From Palsa-1233 sp031367105 (GTDB taxonomy: Bacteria > Gemmatimonadota > Gemmatimonadetes > Gemmatimonadales > GWC2-71-9): a stretch of DNA of 31,419 nt. The notes under the pieces are model-generated. The model did no database searches, was not told the origin of the DNA, and saw nothing but the letters and a program-made list of their open reading frames with translations. A program made the position numbers and the translations under genes. Location: positions 1 through 31,419 of the forward strand of contig JANLPG010000159.1 in NCBI GenBank assembly GCA_031367105.1, written 5' to 3'. This document shows positions 1 to 7,523 of the stretch, one piece after another (the stretch's first letter is position 1; every line of letters begins with the position of its first letter).

Positions 1-152
1 TCCTTGCCGCCGGTGCCGACGTCGCCACCACCAACGGTTCCGTCGGCGGCAACGTAGACATCAACTATTCCGCCTGTGCCATTTCCAAGGCGGTCTCCGG
101 TGCATCGCTGGCGCGCCCGCTCAGCCAGCACTCCTGGGCCCAGGCCTACTGA
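1..152 (+). CDS. C-terminal fragment of a hypothetical, possibly secreted or pilin-like protein
   Basis: Only the last 49 codons are inside the window; the frame starting at base 3 runs open to a TGA at 150-152. The visible residues are small, polar and Gly/Ala/Ser/Asn-rich, ending in a stretch with one Cys (NYSACAISKAV) and the terminus SWAQAY. This composition suits the surface-exposed end of an exported protein. It loosely recalls the tails of minor-pilin-like proteins, but that is memory of general style, not a motif match. No function can be assigned. A hairpin follows 36 bases after the stop, so this gene probably ends its transcription unit there. Confidence 0.5.
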   Translation, partial: LAAGADVATTNGSVGGNVDINYSACAISKAVSGASLARPLSQHSWAQAY

Positions 153-187
153 GCCGCCCGGCACGACCAGCCGGGAGTGACCGTGGC

Positions 188-228
188 AGATAAGTGGCCG
201 GCGGGGACTCACCGCCGGCCACTTATCT
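188..228 (+). terminator. Perfect 17-bp hairpin, probable terminator
   Basis: The arm AGATAAGTGGCCGGCGG at 188-204 is exactly complementary to 212-228, with a 7-base loop (205-211). A second, mutually exclusive pairing is possible: CAGATAAG at 187-194 with CTTATCTG at 227-234, because the right side repeats CTTATCT. There is no clear T-tract on the plus strand, so it may act as a Rho-assisted or mRNA-end-stabilising hairpin rather than a classic intrinsic terminator. It lies between the upstream gene fragment and the PfpI-like gene. Confidence 0.7.
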
Positions 229-234
229 TATCTG
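229..234 (+). promoter_or_regulatory. Possible -10 box for leaderless transcription of the PfpI-like gene
   Basis: TATCTG sits exactly 7 bases before the ATG at 242, and no Shine-Dalgarno sequence is visible before that ATG. The same spacing recurs before the genes at 11980 and 30845. The sixth base is G rather than the T of TANNNT, so the match is partial. The box overlaps the edge of the preceding hairpin. Confidence 0.3.
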
Positions 235-241
235 ACACCTT

Positions 242-763
242 ATGCCCAGGCCCCCGATGCCCCGCCGCGTCCTCTTTTTCGTTGCTCCGCTCTACGAAGA
301 CCTCGAGCTCTGGTATCCCAAGATCCGCCTCGAGGAGGAGGGCTACGAGACTGTGGTCGCCGGGTTGGGGGAGCCCAGCTATCAGGGAAAGCGCGGCTAT
401 CCGATCACCGCCGACACCTCGGTCGACCAGATCCGGGCCGAAGAGTTCGACGCGCTGGTGATCCCCGGAGGCTACGCGCCAGACATTATGCGCCGGAGCG
501 AGCGGCTCCTGACCATCACTCGCGCGATGCACGAGGCCGGCAAGCCGATCGCCTTCATCTGCCACGCGGGGTGGGTACCGATATCGGCTGGTATCGTCCA
601 CGGCAGACGCGGCACTTCGGTCGGGGCGATCAAGGACGACCTGGTGAACGCCGGGATGCTCTGGGAGGACTCACCGGTCGTGGTCGATGGCAACCTGATC
701 TCGTCCCGGACGCCGGCCGATCTGGTGCCGTTTACGAAGGCAATTATTGCGGCCCTCAAGTAA
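242..763 (+). CDS. DJ-1/PfpI family protein (glutamine amidotransferase-like fold)
   Basis: A 173-residue protein of normal length for single-domain DJ-1/PfpI proteins. It has the family's landmarks in order: an N-terminal strand VLFFVAPLYEDLE with the conserved Glu at about residue 22, the VIPGGYAPD loop at 73-81, and the nucleophile elbow AFICHAGW with Cys107-His108. The usual PfpI elbow reads CHG; here a residue is changed to CHAGW. Members are proteases, chaperones or deglycases; which applies cannot be told from sequence. An internal ATG at 257 is an alternative start giving MPRRVLFF, which fits the family N-terminus as well. The MazG-like gene begins 53 bases downstream on the same strand and may be co-transcribed. 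Confidence 0.85.
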   Translation: MPRPPMPRRVLFFVAPLYEDLELWYPKIRLEEEGYETVVAGLGEPSYQGKRGYPITADTSVDQIRAEEFDALVIPGGYAPDIMRRSERLLTITRAMHEAGKPIAFICHAGWVPISAGIVHGRRGTSVGAIKDDLVNAGMLWEDSPVVVDGNLISSRTPADLVPFTKAIIAALK

Positions 764-816
764 TCGATGGTGGATGATGGCCGGTCGATACCTGGTTCCC
801 TGTTGAGGTGCGGTAT

Positions 817-1134
817 ATGTCGCTTGCAGAGGCTCAGCAACGGGTGGATCACTGGATCGCGCAGTTCGAGGAGGGTTACTTCCATCCCCTCACGAATATG
901 GCGCGGCTTAGCGAAGAGGTCGGTGAGCTCGCCCGTGAGATCAACCACCGCTTCGGACAGAAATCCAAAAAGCCGGAAGAACTCGAGGGCGACCTGGGGA
1001 TGGAGATGGCCGACATCCTGTTTGTGCTGATCTGTATGGCGAACCGTGAAGGAATTGACCTGAGCGAGGCGTTCGACCGGATGATGCAGAAGGTCGAACA
1101 TCGCGATGCGCACCGCTGGACGAGGAAAGAATGA
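817..1134 (+). CDS. MazG-like nucleotide pyrophosphohydrolase
   Basis: A 105-residue all-alpha protein. The metal-binding signature of MazG/dUTPase-like NTP pyrophosphohydrolases is visible: RLSEEVGELAREI (EExxE-type helix) followed about 25 residues later by EMADILF (ExxD). Such enzymes hydrolyse (d)NTPs to monophosphates and pyrophosphate, cleaning aberrant nucleotides. Length fits the compact single-domain MazG-like group rather than the tandem E. coli MazG. I chose ATG 817 because GAGG at 805-808 lies 8 bases upstream; a GTG at 808 would add three residues but would overlap that Shine-Dalgarno sequence. Its TGA overlaps the ATG of the next gene (ATGA at 1131), so the two are translationally coupled. 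Confidence 0.85.
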   Translation: MSLAEAQQRVDHWIAQFEEGYFHPLTNMARLSEEVGELAREINHRFGQKSKKPEELEGDLGMEMADILFVLICMANREGIDLSEAFDRMMQKVEHRDAHRWTRKE

Positions 1135-2459
1135 GACTGCGCCTCCTGCTCCTCCCTCTCTTCCTGTTGGCTGGCGTCGCGTGTGGGCAGCGATTCGGGG
1201 GGAAACTCCGCCCGGAGGAACTCGCCGAGCGCCTCGGTCCGTTGGTCACCGCCGGCGACACCACCGCACTGGCCACGCTGGCGGTACAACAGTGCCGCGG
1301 AGGGCCAGCTGATTCGAGCCGCGCCTGCTATGAGGACTACTTCCTCCAGCTCGCCAAAGGGGAGCGAGTGCGGCTCGCGCTCGGTGCACTCGAGCAGCTG
1401 GGCAAGCGCGACCCGCAGGTTGAGCGCGACGGCCACGGCTACACCCACGTGATCGGCATTCGGGCGTGGAAGCCTGGCGACGATGTCTCGGCGAAGTTCC
1501 GAAGCTGTACCGGGCTCTACCAATCGGGCTGCTACCACGGCGTGATTCAGTCGTGGTTCACTCAGGCAGGACCGGTCGACTCGGCACGGGTCAATCAGCT
1601 TTGCGACCTGATCGCCGCTGACCCTGCCGACCGCTGGCTGCGCTTCCAGTGCGTCCACGGCCTCGGCCACGGCTTCGAAATGGTGTGGAACTGGGAGCTG
1701 CCGCGCGCCCTCGGCGGCTGCGACTGGCTGGTCTCTTCCTGGGATCGCGAGTCGTGCTACGGCGGCGCCTTTATGGAGAATGCCGTCGCCGCGGCCACCG
1801 GCAGCCACCACACTTCGGTCCACGCGCTTCAGGCGTCAGCGAAGGATGCCGCACCGCCGAGAGCCGCCGGTCAGGATATGCAGGGGATGCAAGGGATGGG
1901 GCACGACCACGCTCCCGATACGAAGACGATCACCTTCAAGATGCTTGACTCAACCGATGCGCTCTACCCTTGCTCGATCGTCGACGCGAAGTACCACCGC
2001 GCCTGCTATGAGCTGCAGGGTGGCATCATCCTGCGTCGCAACGGACGCGACTGGACGGCAGCCGCCGGCACCTGCGACCGCGCTCCATTCAACGTCCGTT
2101 CAGCCTGCTATCAGAGCATCGGAACGATGACGGCAGGAATGACCATAGGAGACAACAAAAGCGCAGCCTCCGAATGCGCGCACGGCGATCCTGGCTACCA
2201 GCCGTTCTGTTTTTCGGGGGTGGTGAAAAACCGGATCGACGTCACTGCCGACCCGAAGGACGGCATTGCCTTCTGCCAGCAGATTCCGGCAGGCGCCAAC
2301 CGGACCCAGTGCTACGTGGCAGTCGGGCAGCAGATATCGGTCTTGCACTCGGTGGACCTGGCTGCGCGCGCCAAGGCGTGCGCGCTGGCTGGCAAGGAGG
2401 GTGAGGCGGAATGTCGCGTGGGAGCCGCGCTGGACAATACCGTCAGGCCGACGCCGTAA
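1131..2459 (+). CDS. Cys/His-rich lipoprotein with tandem paired-cysteine repeats, function unknown
   Basis: A 442-residue protein with a lipoprotein signal (hydrophobic run then GVAC, lipid Cys18). It holds 18 further cysteines that fall into nine pairs: 55/66, 126/134, 158/174, 197/209, 281/292, 315/326, 349/360, 382/394 and 417/428. In the C-terminal half the pairs are spaced 10-11 residues apart and recur every 33-35 residues, as in helical-hairpin repeats locked by disulfides. The N-terminal half adds His motifs: GHGYTH (102, 106), CYHG (136) and CVHGLGHG (176, 180), then CYGGAFMEN. A Met/His-rich linker (MQGMQGMGHDH, about 250-260) interrupts the repeats. The layout recalls uncharacterised secreted proteins with CxHGxGHG motifs, from memory. 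Metal or haem binding in the envelope is a guess. Coupled by ATGA to the MazG-like gene. Confidence 0.8.
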   Translation: MRLRLLLLPLFLLAGVACGQRFGGKLRPEELAERLGPLVTAGDTTALATLAVQQCRGGPADSSRACYEDYFLQLAKGERVRLALGALEQLGKRDPQVERDGHGYTHVIGIRAWKPGDDVSAKFRSCTGLYQSGCYHGVIQSWFTQAGPVDSARVNQLCDLIAADPADRWLRFQCVHGLGHGFEMVWNWELPRALGGCDWLVSSWDRESCYGGAFMENAVAAATGSHHTSVHALQASAKDAAPPRAAGQDMQGMQGMGHDHAPDTKTITFKMLDSTDALYPCSIVDAKYHRACYELQGGIILRRNGRDWTAAAGTCDRAPFNVRSACYQSIGTMTAGMTIGDNKSAASECAHGDPGYQPFCFSGVVKNRIDVTADPKDGIAFCQQIPAGANRTQCYVAVGQQISVLHSVDLAARAKACALAGKEGEAECRVGAALDNTVRPTP

Positions 2460-2476
2460 CGACGGCGGCGGAGCGA

Positions 2477-3334
2477 TCACTCCCAGTCTTCGGGGATCGC
2501 CTCGAGTTCCTGCCGGATCGCGAGGTAGCTGGCGTATCGCTCCGCCGGTATCGCGCCGCCGTCGACCAGGGCACGGACCGCACAGCCTGGCTCGGTGCGG
2601 TGGGTACAGTCGCCGAAGCGGCAGTTGCCGAGCGCCGGTACGAATTCAGGAAAGCATTGATCGACCTGGTCCCGGTGCAGCGCCCAGATCCCGACTTCGC
2701 TGAAGCCCGGTGTGTCGACCACGAATCCCCCCTGCACCACCGGAATCATCACTGCCGACACAGTAGTATGGGTGCCCCGTCGCACCTTTCTCGAGATCTC
2801 TCCCACCCGTAGTCCGAGCCCCGGCTCCAACGCGTTCAGCAGCGATGATTTCCCCGCCCCGCTCGGCCCCGTGAGCACCGAGACCTTGCCCACCAGGCAC
2901 TCGCGCAGCGGTTCGAGTCCATCACCACGCTTCGCGGCGGTTGGAATCACCCGATAGCCCGAGCTGGCGAGGTGGCGCGCAATTCCCTCCGCCGAGGCAA
3001 GGTCGACCTTGTTCACGACCACGATGGCGGGGAGATCATTCGCCTCAGCCACGACCAGCAGGCGGTCGATCAACTGGAGGATCGGTTCGGGATCGCGAGC
3101 AGCGGTAACGACCAGCACCTGATCGACATTCGCCGCCACCGGCCGAGTCCCGCGGCCGGCCGGCACTCGCCGTTCCATGATCGAGGTCCGTGGCTCGACC
3201 GCGTCGATTGCCACCACATCATCGGCGAGGGTCGCCGGATCGAGCCGGACACGGTCACCGGCGACCGCACGCTCCTCGGCACGTTTCGCCTTTCCGCGCA
3301 GGATCGCAACCCGTTCGATTCCATCCACCAGCAC
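2477..3334 (-). CDS. rsgA: Ribosome small-subunit-dependent GTPase A (RsgA/YjeQ)
   Basis: Circularly permuted GTPase that binds the 30S subunit late in its assembly. The permuted motif order is visible: G4 VVNKVD near residue 110, then G1 GPSGAGKSS, a THTT switch segment and G3 DTPGF, followed by the C-terminal zinc site CRFGDCTHRTEPGC. The N-terminal OB-fold is present, but the GTG at 3334 would cut off its first strand. The frame stays open upstream and encodes about 17 more residues (IVAVVLEREGGSYR) that match the family N-terminus, yet it contains no ATG, GTG or TTG. The real start is probably the CTG at 3383-3385, which overlaps the TGA of the upstream gene as CTGA and follows a GGAGGA at 3389-3394. 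The coordinates given are the conservative GTG start. It is last in the proline dehydrogenase unit. Confidence 0.93.
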   Translation of the reverse strand: MLVDGIERVAILRGKAKRAEERAVAGDRVRLDPATLADDVVAIDAVEPRTSIMERRVPAGRGTRPVAANVDQVLVVTAARDPEPILQLIDRLLVVAEANDLPAIVVVNKVDLASAEGIARHLASSGYRVIPTAAKRGDGLEPLRECLVGKVSVLTGPSGAGKSSLLNALEPGLGLRVGEISRKVRRGTHTTVSAVMIPVVQGGFVVDTPGFSEVGIWALHRDQVDQCFPEFVPALGNCRFGDCTHRTEPGCAVRALVDGGAIPAERYASYLAIRQELEAIPEDWE

Positions 3335-3381
3335 GCGATAACTCCCGCCCTCGCGCTCAAGGACGACGGCGACGATGTCGC

Positions 3382-3699
3382 TCAGAACTCCTCCGGCCGG
3401 CCGCCTGCGACGAGTTCGTCGAGGGCGGCCTTCACGTCGTACAGCGAGAGGGCGCCCAGGCGATCGCGGGTGTCGTCAGGCGTCTTGCCCCAGACGAGGT
3501 AGTCGGATTCGAGGTGCCCCATCGGGGCGTCGCCCGACGGCGTCCAGCGGACGAAGAGGAGTGCGCCACCGTAGCGGCCGCGGTCGTCGGGCTCGTCCTC
3601 CACCATCATCGCGACCGAGTAGGCCTGCCCGTCACTCCCGGAGAAGGCGGCCGCGCGGTCGTGTGCGGCCATATATCCCCCCAGCGTGAACTCGCTCAC
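3382..3699 (-). CDS. Conserved-looking small protein of unknown function
   Basis: A 105-residue acidic, soluble protein beginning VSEFTLGGYMAAHD and ending GGRPEEF; no signal peptide or membrane segment. I recognise no domain. The start is GTG 3697-3699, which forms a GTGA overlap with the proline dehydrogenase stop; the longer open frame to 3792 would lie inside that enzyme gene. A central stretch, GALLFVRWTPSG then GHLESDYLVWG, looks like beta strands, and the C-terminal LSLYDVKAALDELV looks like a helix. Its stop overlaps the probable CTG start of rsgA. Being locked between two housekeeping genes argues that it is translated, but not what it does. Confidence 0.75.
   Translation of the reverse strand: MSEFTLGGYMAAHDRAAAFSGSDGQAYSVAMMVEDEPDDRGRYGGALLFVRWTPSGDAPMGHLESDYLVWGKTPDDTRDRLGALSLYDVKAALDELVAGGRPEEF
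3389..3394 (-). promoter_or_regulatory. Shine-Dalgarno GGAGGA in front of an apparent CTG start of rsgA
   Basis: Read on the minus strand, GGAGGA is followed by GTT and then CTGA, where CTG (3385-3383) is in frame with rsgA and TGA ends the upstream gene. It is one of the strongest ribosome-binding sequences in the window, but no standard start codon follows it within 50 bases in the rsgA frame. The 3-base gap to CTG is short, so re-initiation by a terminating ribosome is the likely mode. Confidence 0.5.
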
Positions 3700-4628
3700 G
3701 AGCGGTGCATCGCCTCCCTGACGACATTCCCCAGGATGAAGGCGATGTTCGCGGGGCGTTCGGCGAGCCGGCGCATCAGGTAGGGATACCACTGCGTCCC
3801 GAAGGGGAGGTAGACGCGAAGGCGATAGCCTTCCCGCACCAGCGCCTCCTGCAGGTCACGCCGGATGCCGTAAAGCATCTGGAACTCGAAGCGGTCGTGT
3901 GCGATGCCGTGTTCCGTGACAAATCGCTTGGCGTGGGCGATGATCGCCTCATCGTGGGTTGCGATGCCGGGGTAGTTCCCAGAGGTCAGCAGCGACTCCA
4001 TCAGCCGGACGTAGTGGGCGTCGACATCCCGCTTCTCCGGGTAGGCAACATCGGCGGCTTCGAGGTAGGCCCCCTTGCAGAGCCGAATCCGTGCGCCAAG
4101 GCCGATCAGGTGGGCAAGGTCGCCAGTCGAACGACGGAGCGCGGCCTGGATCACCACACCGGTATGTTTCCCGTAGTCACTCAAGAGCTTCGTCTCGAAG
4201 AAATCGAGCGTGCGGCTGGTATATGCGGATCCCTCCATATCCAGACGTACGAACGCGCCGGTCTCCTTGGCAACATCCAGCACGGCGCGGATGTTTCGCT
4301 CGCAGAGGGCCTCGTCGATATCGAGTCCCATCTGGGTCGGTTTCATCGAGGCGTTCACCTCGAGGCCAGCGGCCTGCATCGCGCGGAGGATGGTGATGTA
4401 CATATCGCGGGCGTGTTCGGCTTCACCGGGGTTGTGGACGCTCTCGCCGAGGAGATCGAGGGACACCGTAATACCCTTCAACCAGAGTTCCTCGGCCGCC
4501 CGAACGGCGGTCTCGATCGTCTCCCCGGCCACGAAGCGAGCAGCAAAATTCTTCGCGAGCCCGTTGCGACGGACAAAATTGAAGATCGATTGCCGTTGTG
4601 ACAGCCAGAGCAGGGTGGAACGCATCAT
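3696..4628 (-). CDS. Monofunctional proline dehydrogenase
   Basis: A 310-residue FAD-dependent TIM-barrel enzyme that oxidises L-proline to 1-pyrroline-5-carboxylate, feeding electrons to quinone at the membrane. Family motifs are clear: SLDLLGESV near the N-terminus, ARIRLCKGAYLE in the middle, FEFQMLYGIR, and the C-terminal YLPFGTQWYPYLMRRLAERPAN region that holds the substrate-binding arginines. Length matches the single-domain ProDH of B. subtilis PutB type, not the fused PutA; no P5C dehydrogenase gene is in the window. Two tandem ATG codons (4626-4628 and 4623-4625) could serve as start; AGGTGA lies upstream. First gene of the unit with the 105-residue protein and rsgA, divergent from the permease-tryptophanase operon. 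Confidence 0.93.
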   Translation of the reverse strand: MMRSTLLWLSQRQSIFNFVRRNGLAKNFAARFVAGETIETAVRAAEELWLKGITVSLDLLGESVHNPGEAEHARDMYITILRAMQAAGLEVNASMKPTQMGLDIDEALCERNIRAVLDVAKETGAFVRLDMEGSAYTSRTLDFFETKLLSDYGKHTGVVIQAALRRSTGDLAHLIGLGARIRLCKGAYLEAADVAYPEKRDVDAHYVRLMESLLTSGNYPGIATHDEAIIAHAKRFVTEHGIAHDRFEFQMLYGIRRDLQEALVREGYRLRVYLPFGTQWYPYLMRRLAERPANIAFILGNVVREAMHRS

Positions 4629-4799
4629 CGGAAAGCATCACCTGGGTCGGGGTCTGGATCGCGCCACCCACGGGGTGCGGAACGGCGGGAATAGTAGCGC
4701 CCCGGGAGGCGCCGTGGAGGGGATGCGCTTGCGCCGGAGAAACCGTGCCGCGACACTCCGGGGCGGTCCCCTGCTCGCGACTTTTCCGGAGCCCCAGCG

Positions 4800-6125
4800 A
4801 TGACCACACCGAAGGACGTCGGCTACGCCAGGCAACTGGGGTTGTTCTCGGCGACGATGATGGTGATCGGCGGAATCATCGGCTCGGGGATTTTCAGAAA
4901 TCCGGCCGAGGTGGCACGCATCGTCCGGACACCGGCACTCGTCTACCTGGCGTGGGGACTTGGAGCGGTGGTCGCGCTGATCGGCGCCTTCGTCTTCGCC
5001 GAGCTGGGGCAGCGACGCCCCCGGGCGGGCGGCGGCTATGCGTACCTCCGCGAGGCCTTCGGCCCGCTCGCCGGCTTCATGTATGCCTGGGCACTCCTGC
5101 TGGTGATGGCCACCGGGGCGATCGCTGCGGTCGCGATGACCTTTGCCGGCTATGCCGCCGCGTTGCTGGGCTGGTCCGACTCGACCCAGCAACCGCTCGC
5201 GGCCTCTGCCATTGTCCTGCTCACCGCCATCAATGTCTGGGGGGTGCGGCCAGCAGCCTGGACCCAGAACCTCTTCACGATCCTCAAGCTCGCAGCCATC
5301 GCCACGCTGATCATCGCCGCGTTCGCGGCGCCGCAGGGCGTCCAGACGGCGATGACCCAGCCGACACTCCCGCAGACCGGATTGGTGCTGACGCTCGGTG
5401 CCGCGCTGGTTCCGGTGCTCTTCGCCTTCGGCGGGTGGCAGCAGACCAATTTCGTCGCGGAGGAGATGATCACCCCGGAGCGTGATCTCCCCCGTGCGCT
5501 GGTGATCGGCGTCCTGGTCGTCGTGGCAGCATACCTGCTGGTCAATGTGGCGTATCTTCGCTCCCTCGGCATCAGCGGCTTGGCGGGGAGCAGCGCCCCG
5601 GCCGCCGAAACGATGGGGGCGATTGCCGGAAGCGCTGGACGACGGCTGATCGGAGCGGGGATCGTGGCATCGACCTTCGGTTTCCTGAACCTGGTGATTC
5701 TGGTGTCACCGCGGGTGTATCAGGCGATGGCGCGCGACGGATTGTTCTTCGCCTCCTTCGCGCGACTGCATCCGACCTGGCGCACACCCGTTGCGGCGAT
5801 TGTGCTCCAGGGTGCGTGGGCGATCGGCCTGCTGTTCTCGAAGCACTACGGCGAACTGCTGGATTACGTCGTCTTTGGCGACTGGATCTTCTTCGGGCTG
5901 ACGGCTGCTGCGTTGTTCGTGTTGCGGCGGCGGGATGGGGGCCGGACGGTACCGGCCGCTACGCCACTGCATCCGGTGAGCACGCTGCTCTTCATCGCGG
6001 CGGCGGTGTATGTCGTCATCGGCTCGGTGACCTCCAACCCGCACAACGCGATCCGCGGTGCGGCGCTGCTGCTGGTCGGTATTCCCGTCTTCCTCTTCTG
6101 GCGCCGACGCGCCCCGGTCAACTGA
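4800..6125 (+). CDS. APC-family amino-acid permease linked to tryptophanase
   Basis: A 441-residue integral membrane protein with about twelve hydrophobic segments. The first helix carries IGGIIGSGIFRNPAEVA, the unwound substrate-binding motif typical of the LAT/APC branch, and FGGWQQTNFVAEEM is the matching motif of helix 6. It probably exchanges or symports an amino acid. The tryptophanase start codon follows its stop codon directly (0 bases between), so tryptophan or another aromatic amino acid is the natural guess for substrate; the sequence alone does not prove it. GGAG lies 8 bases before the ATG. First gene of a four-gene chain running to 11885. Confidence 0.88.
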   Translation: MTTPKDVGYARQLGLFSATMMVIGGIIGSGIFRNPAEVARIVRTPALVYLAWGLGAVVALIGAFVFAELGQRRPRAGGGYAYLREAFGPLAGFMYAWALLLVMATGAIAAVAMTFAGYAAALLGWSDSTQQPLAASAIVLLTAINVWGVRPAAWTQNLFTILKLAAIATLIIAAFAAPQGVQTAMTQPTLPQTGLVLTLGAALVPVLFAFGGWQQTNFVAEEMITPERDLPRALVIGVLVVVAAYLLVNVAYLRSLGISGLAGSSAPAAETMGAIAGSAGRRLIGAGIVASTFGFLNLVILVSPRVYQAMARDGLFFASFARLHPTWRTPVAAIVLQGAWAIGLLFSKHYGELLDYVVFGDWIFFGLTAAALFVLRRRDGGRTVPAATPLHPVSTLLFIAAAVYVVIGSVTSNPHNAIRGAALLLVGIPVFLFWRRRAPVN

Positions 6126-7523
6126 ATGTTCGAGCCGCGGACCATCATCGAGCCATTCCGGATCAAGAGCGTCGAACCGATCCGGCAGACGACAGCTGCC
6201 GAACGTGACATCGCCTTGCGTGCTGCGCATTACAACCTCTTTCTCCTCCGCGCAAACGATGTGCTCATCGACCTGCTGACCGACTCCGGCACCGGGGCGA
6301 TGTCATCCAGGCAGTGGGCCGGGATGATGATGGGTGATGAGAGCTATGCGGGGGCCGACTCGTGGTACCGGTTCGAGGCCGCGGTGCAGCGGATCACGCG
6401 ACTCCGCCACGTCATTCCGACGCACCAGGGGCGCGCCGCCGAACGGATCCTCTTCGGCGCCGCGGTGGCGGCCGGCGACATTGTGCCCAACAACACCCAC
6501 TTCGATACCACGCGAGCCAACATCGAGGCACGGGGTGCGACGGCGCTGGACCTGCCGAGCCTTCAGGGGCGCGAGCCGGGGGTTTCGCACCCCTTCAAGG
6601 GCGATATGGACCTGGTGGCACTCGAACAGGTGCTGCAGCAGCACCCGGGCAAGGTCCCGTTGGTGATGATGACGGTGACCAATAATTCCGGGGGCGGGCA
6701 GCCAGTGTCGATGGAGAACCTTCGGGGTGCGCGCGCCATCTGCCTGCGCTACGGCATTCCATTCATTCTCGACGCCTGCCGATTCGCCGAGAACGCCTGG
6801 TTCATCAAACAGCGGGAAGCGGGTTGGTCGGACAGCTCGCCGCGCGAGATCGCGGAAGCGATGTTCGCGGAAGTCGATGGGGCAACGATGAGTGCGAAGA
6901 AGGACGGAATGGCGAACATCGGTGGCTTCCTGGCACTCAACAACGACGACCTCGCCCGGCGCTGCAAGAACAACCTGATCTTGACCGAGGGGTTTGTCAC
7001 CTACGGGGGGCTGGCCGGCTACGACCTCGAGGCGATTGCGATCGGCCTCGACGAAGCGCTCGACGAAGATTATCTGCGCTACCGCATCCGGTCAGTGGAG
7101 TACCTCGCCGAGCGACTCGCTAGTGCCGGTATCCCGATGGTCACGCCCTCGGGGGGCCACGCACTGTATATCGATGCCCGGGCGATGTTGCCGCAGGTAC
7201 CGGTCAGCGAGTATCCGGCGTGGGCGCTCTCCTGTGCGCTCTTTCTGGTGGGCGGTATTCGCTCAGTCGAGATCGGTTCGGTGATGTTCGGCCAGCAGCC
7301 GGACGGCACCGAAAAACCGTCGACAATGGAACTTGTACGGCTCGCGTTTCCCCGCAGGGTGTACACCCAGAGCCACGTGGACTACCTCGCCGAGGTGCTC
7401 CTGTACGTACACGAGCGACGGGCCGAGATCCGCGGAATGCGGATCGTCGAACAACCCACGGCGCTGCGCCACTTCACGGCCCACCTCGAGCCGGCGCACG
7501 GCGCCGTCTTTCTGCCGCAATGA
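6126..7523 (+). CDS. tnaA: Tryptophanase (tryptophan indole-lyase)
   Basis: A 465-residue PLP beta-eliminating lyase, aligned from end to end with E. coli TnaA: IDLLTDSGTGA, IPTHQGRAAE, NSGGGQPVS, DACRFAENAWFIKQREA, the cofactor lysine in SAKKDGM (Lys259) and FPRRVYTQSH. Tyrosine phenol-lyase is very similar, so I checked the positions that separate them. HFDTT has Asp127, as in tryptophanase, where the phenol-lyase has Thr. VEIGS has Ile383 where the phenol-lyase has its substrate-binding Arg. LRHFTA has His449 where the phenol-lyase has Phe. All three favour tryptophanase, giving indole, pyruvate and ammonia. There is no TnaC-like leader before it; it sits directly behind the permease and overlaps the histidine kinase gene. 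Confidence 0.92.
   Translation: MFEPRTIIEPFRIKSVEPIRQTTAAERDIALRAAHYNLFLLRANDVLIDLLTDSGTGAMSSRQWAGMMMGDESYAGADSWYRFEAAVQRITRLRHVIPTHQGRAAERILFGAAVAAGDIVPNNTHFDTTRANIEARGATALDLPSLQGREPGVSHPFKGDMDLVALEQVLQQHPGKVPLVMMTVTNNSGGGQPVSMENLRGARAICLRYGIPFILDACRFAENAWFIKQREAGWSDSSPREIAEAMFAEVDGATMSAKKDGMANIGGFLALNNDDLARRCKNNLILTEGFVTYGGLAGYDLEAIAIGLDEALDEDYLRYRIRSVEYLAERLASAGIPMVTPSGGHALYIDARAMLPQVPVSEYPAWALSCALFLVGGIRSVEIGSVMFGQQPDGTEKPSTMELVRLAFPRRVYTQSHVDYLAEVLLYVHERRAEIRGMRIVEQPTALRHFTAHLEPAHGAVFLPQ

Noticed and set aside
3705..4601. 298-residue plus-strand open frame opposite proline dehydrogenase
   Set aside because: The minus strand carries all ProDH motifs; this frame is its shadow.
7220..7519. 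100-residue N-terminal extension of the hybrid kinase
   Set aside because: It would lie wholly inside tnaA in another frame; ATG 7520 gives the usual ATGA overlap and starts with a membrane helix.
6126..7523. Tyrosine phenol-lyase as the identity of the PLP lyase
   Set aside because: Asp127, Ile383 and His449 occupy the positions where phenol-lyase has Thr, Arg and Phe; all three point to tryptophanase.
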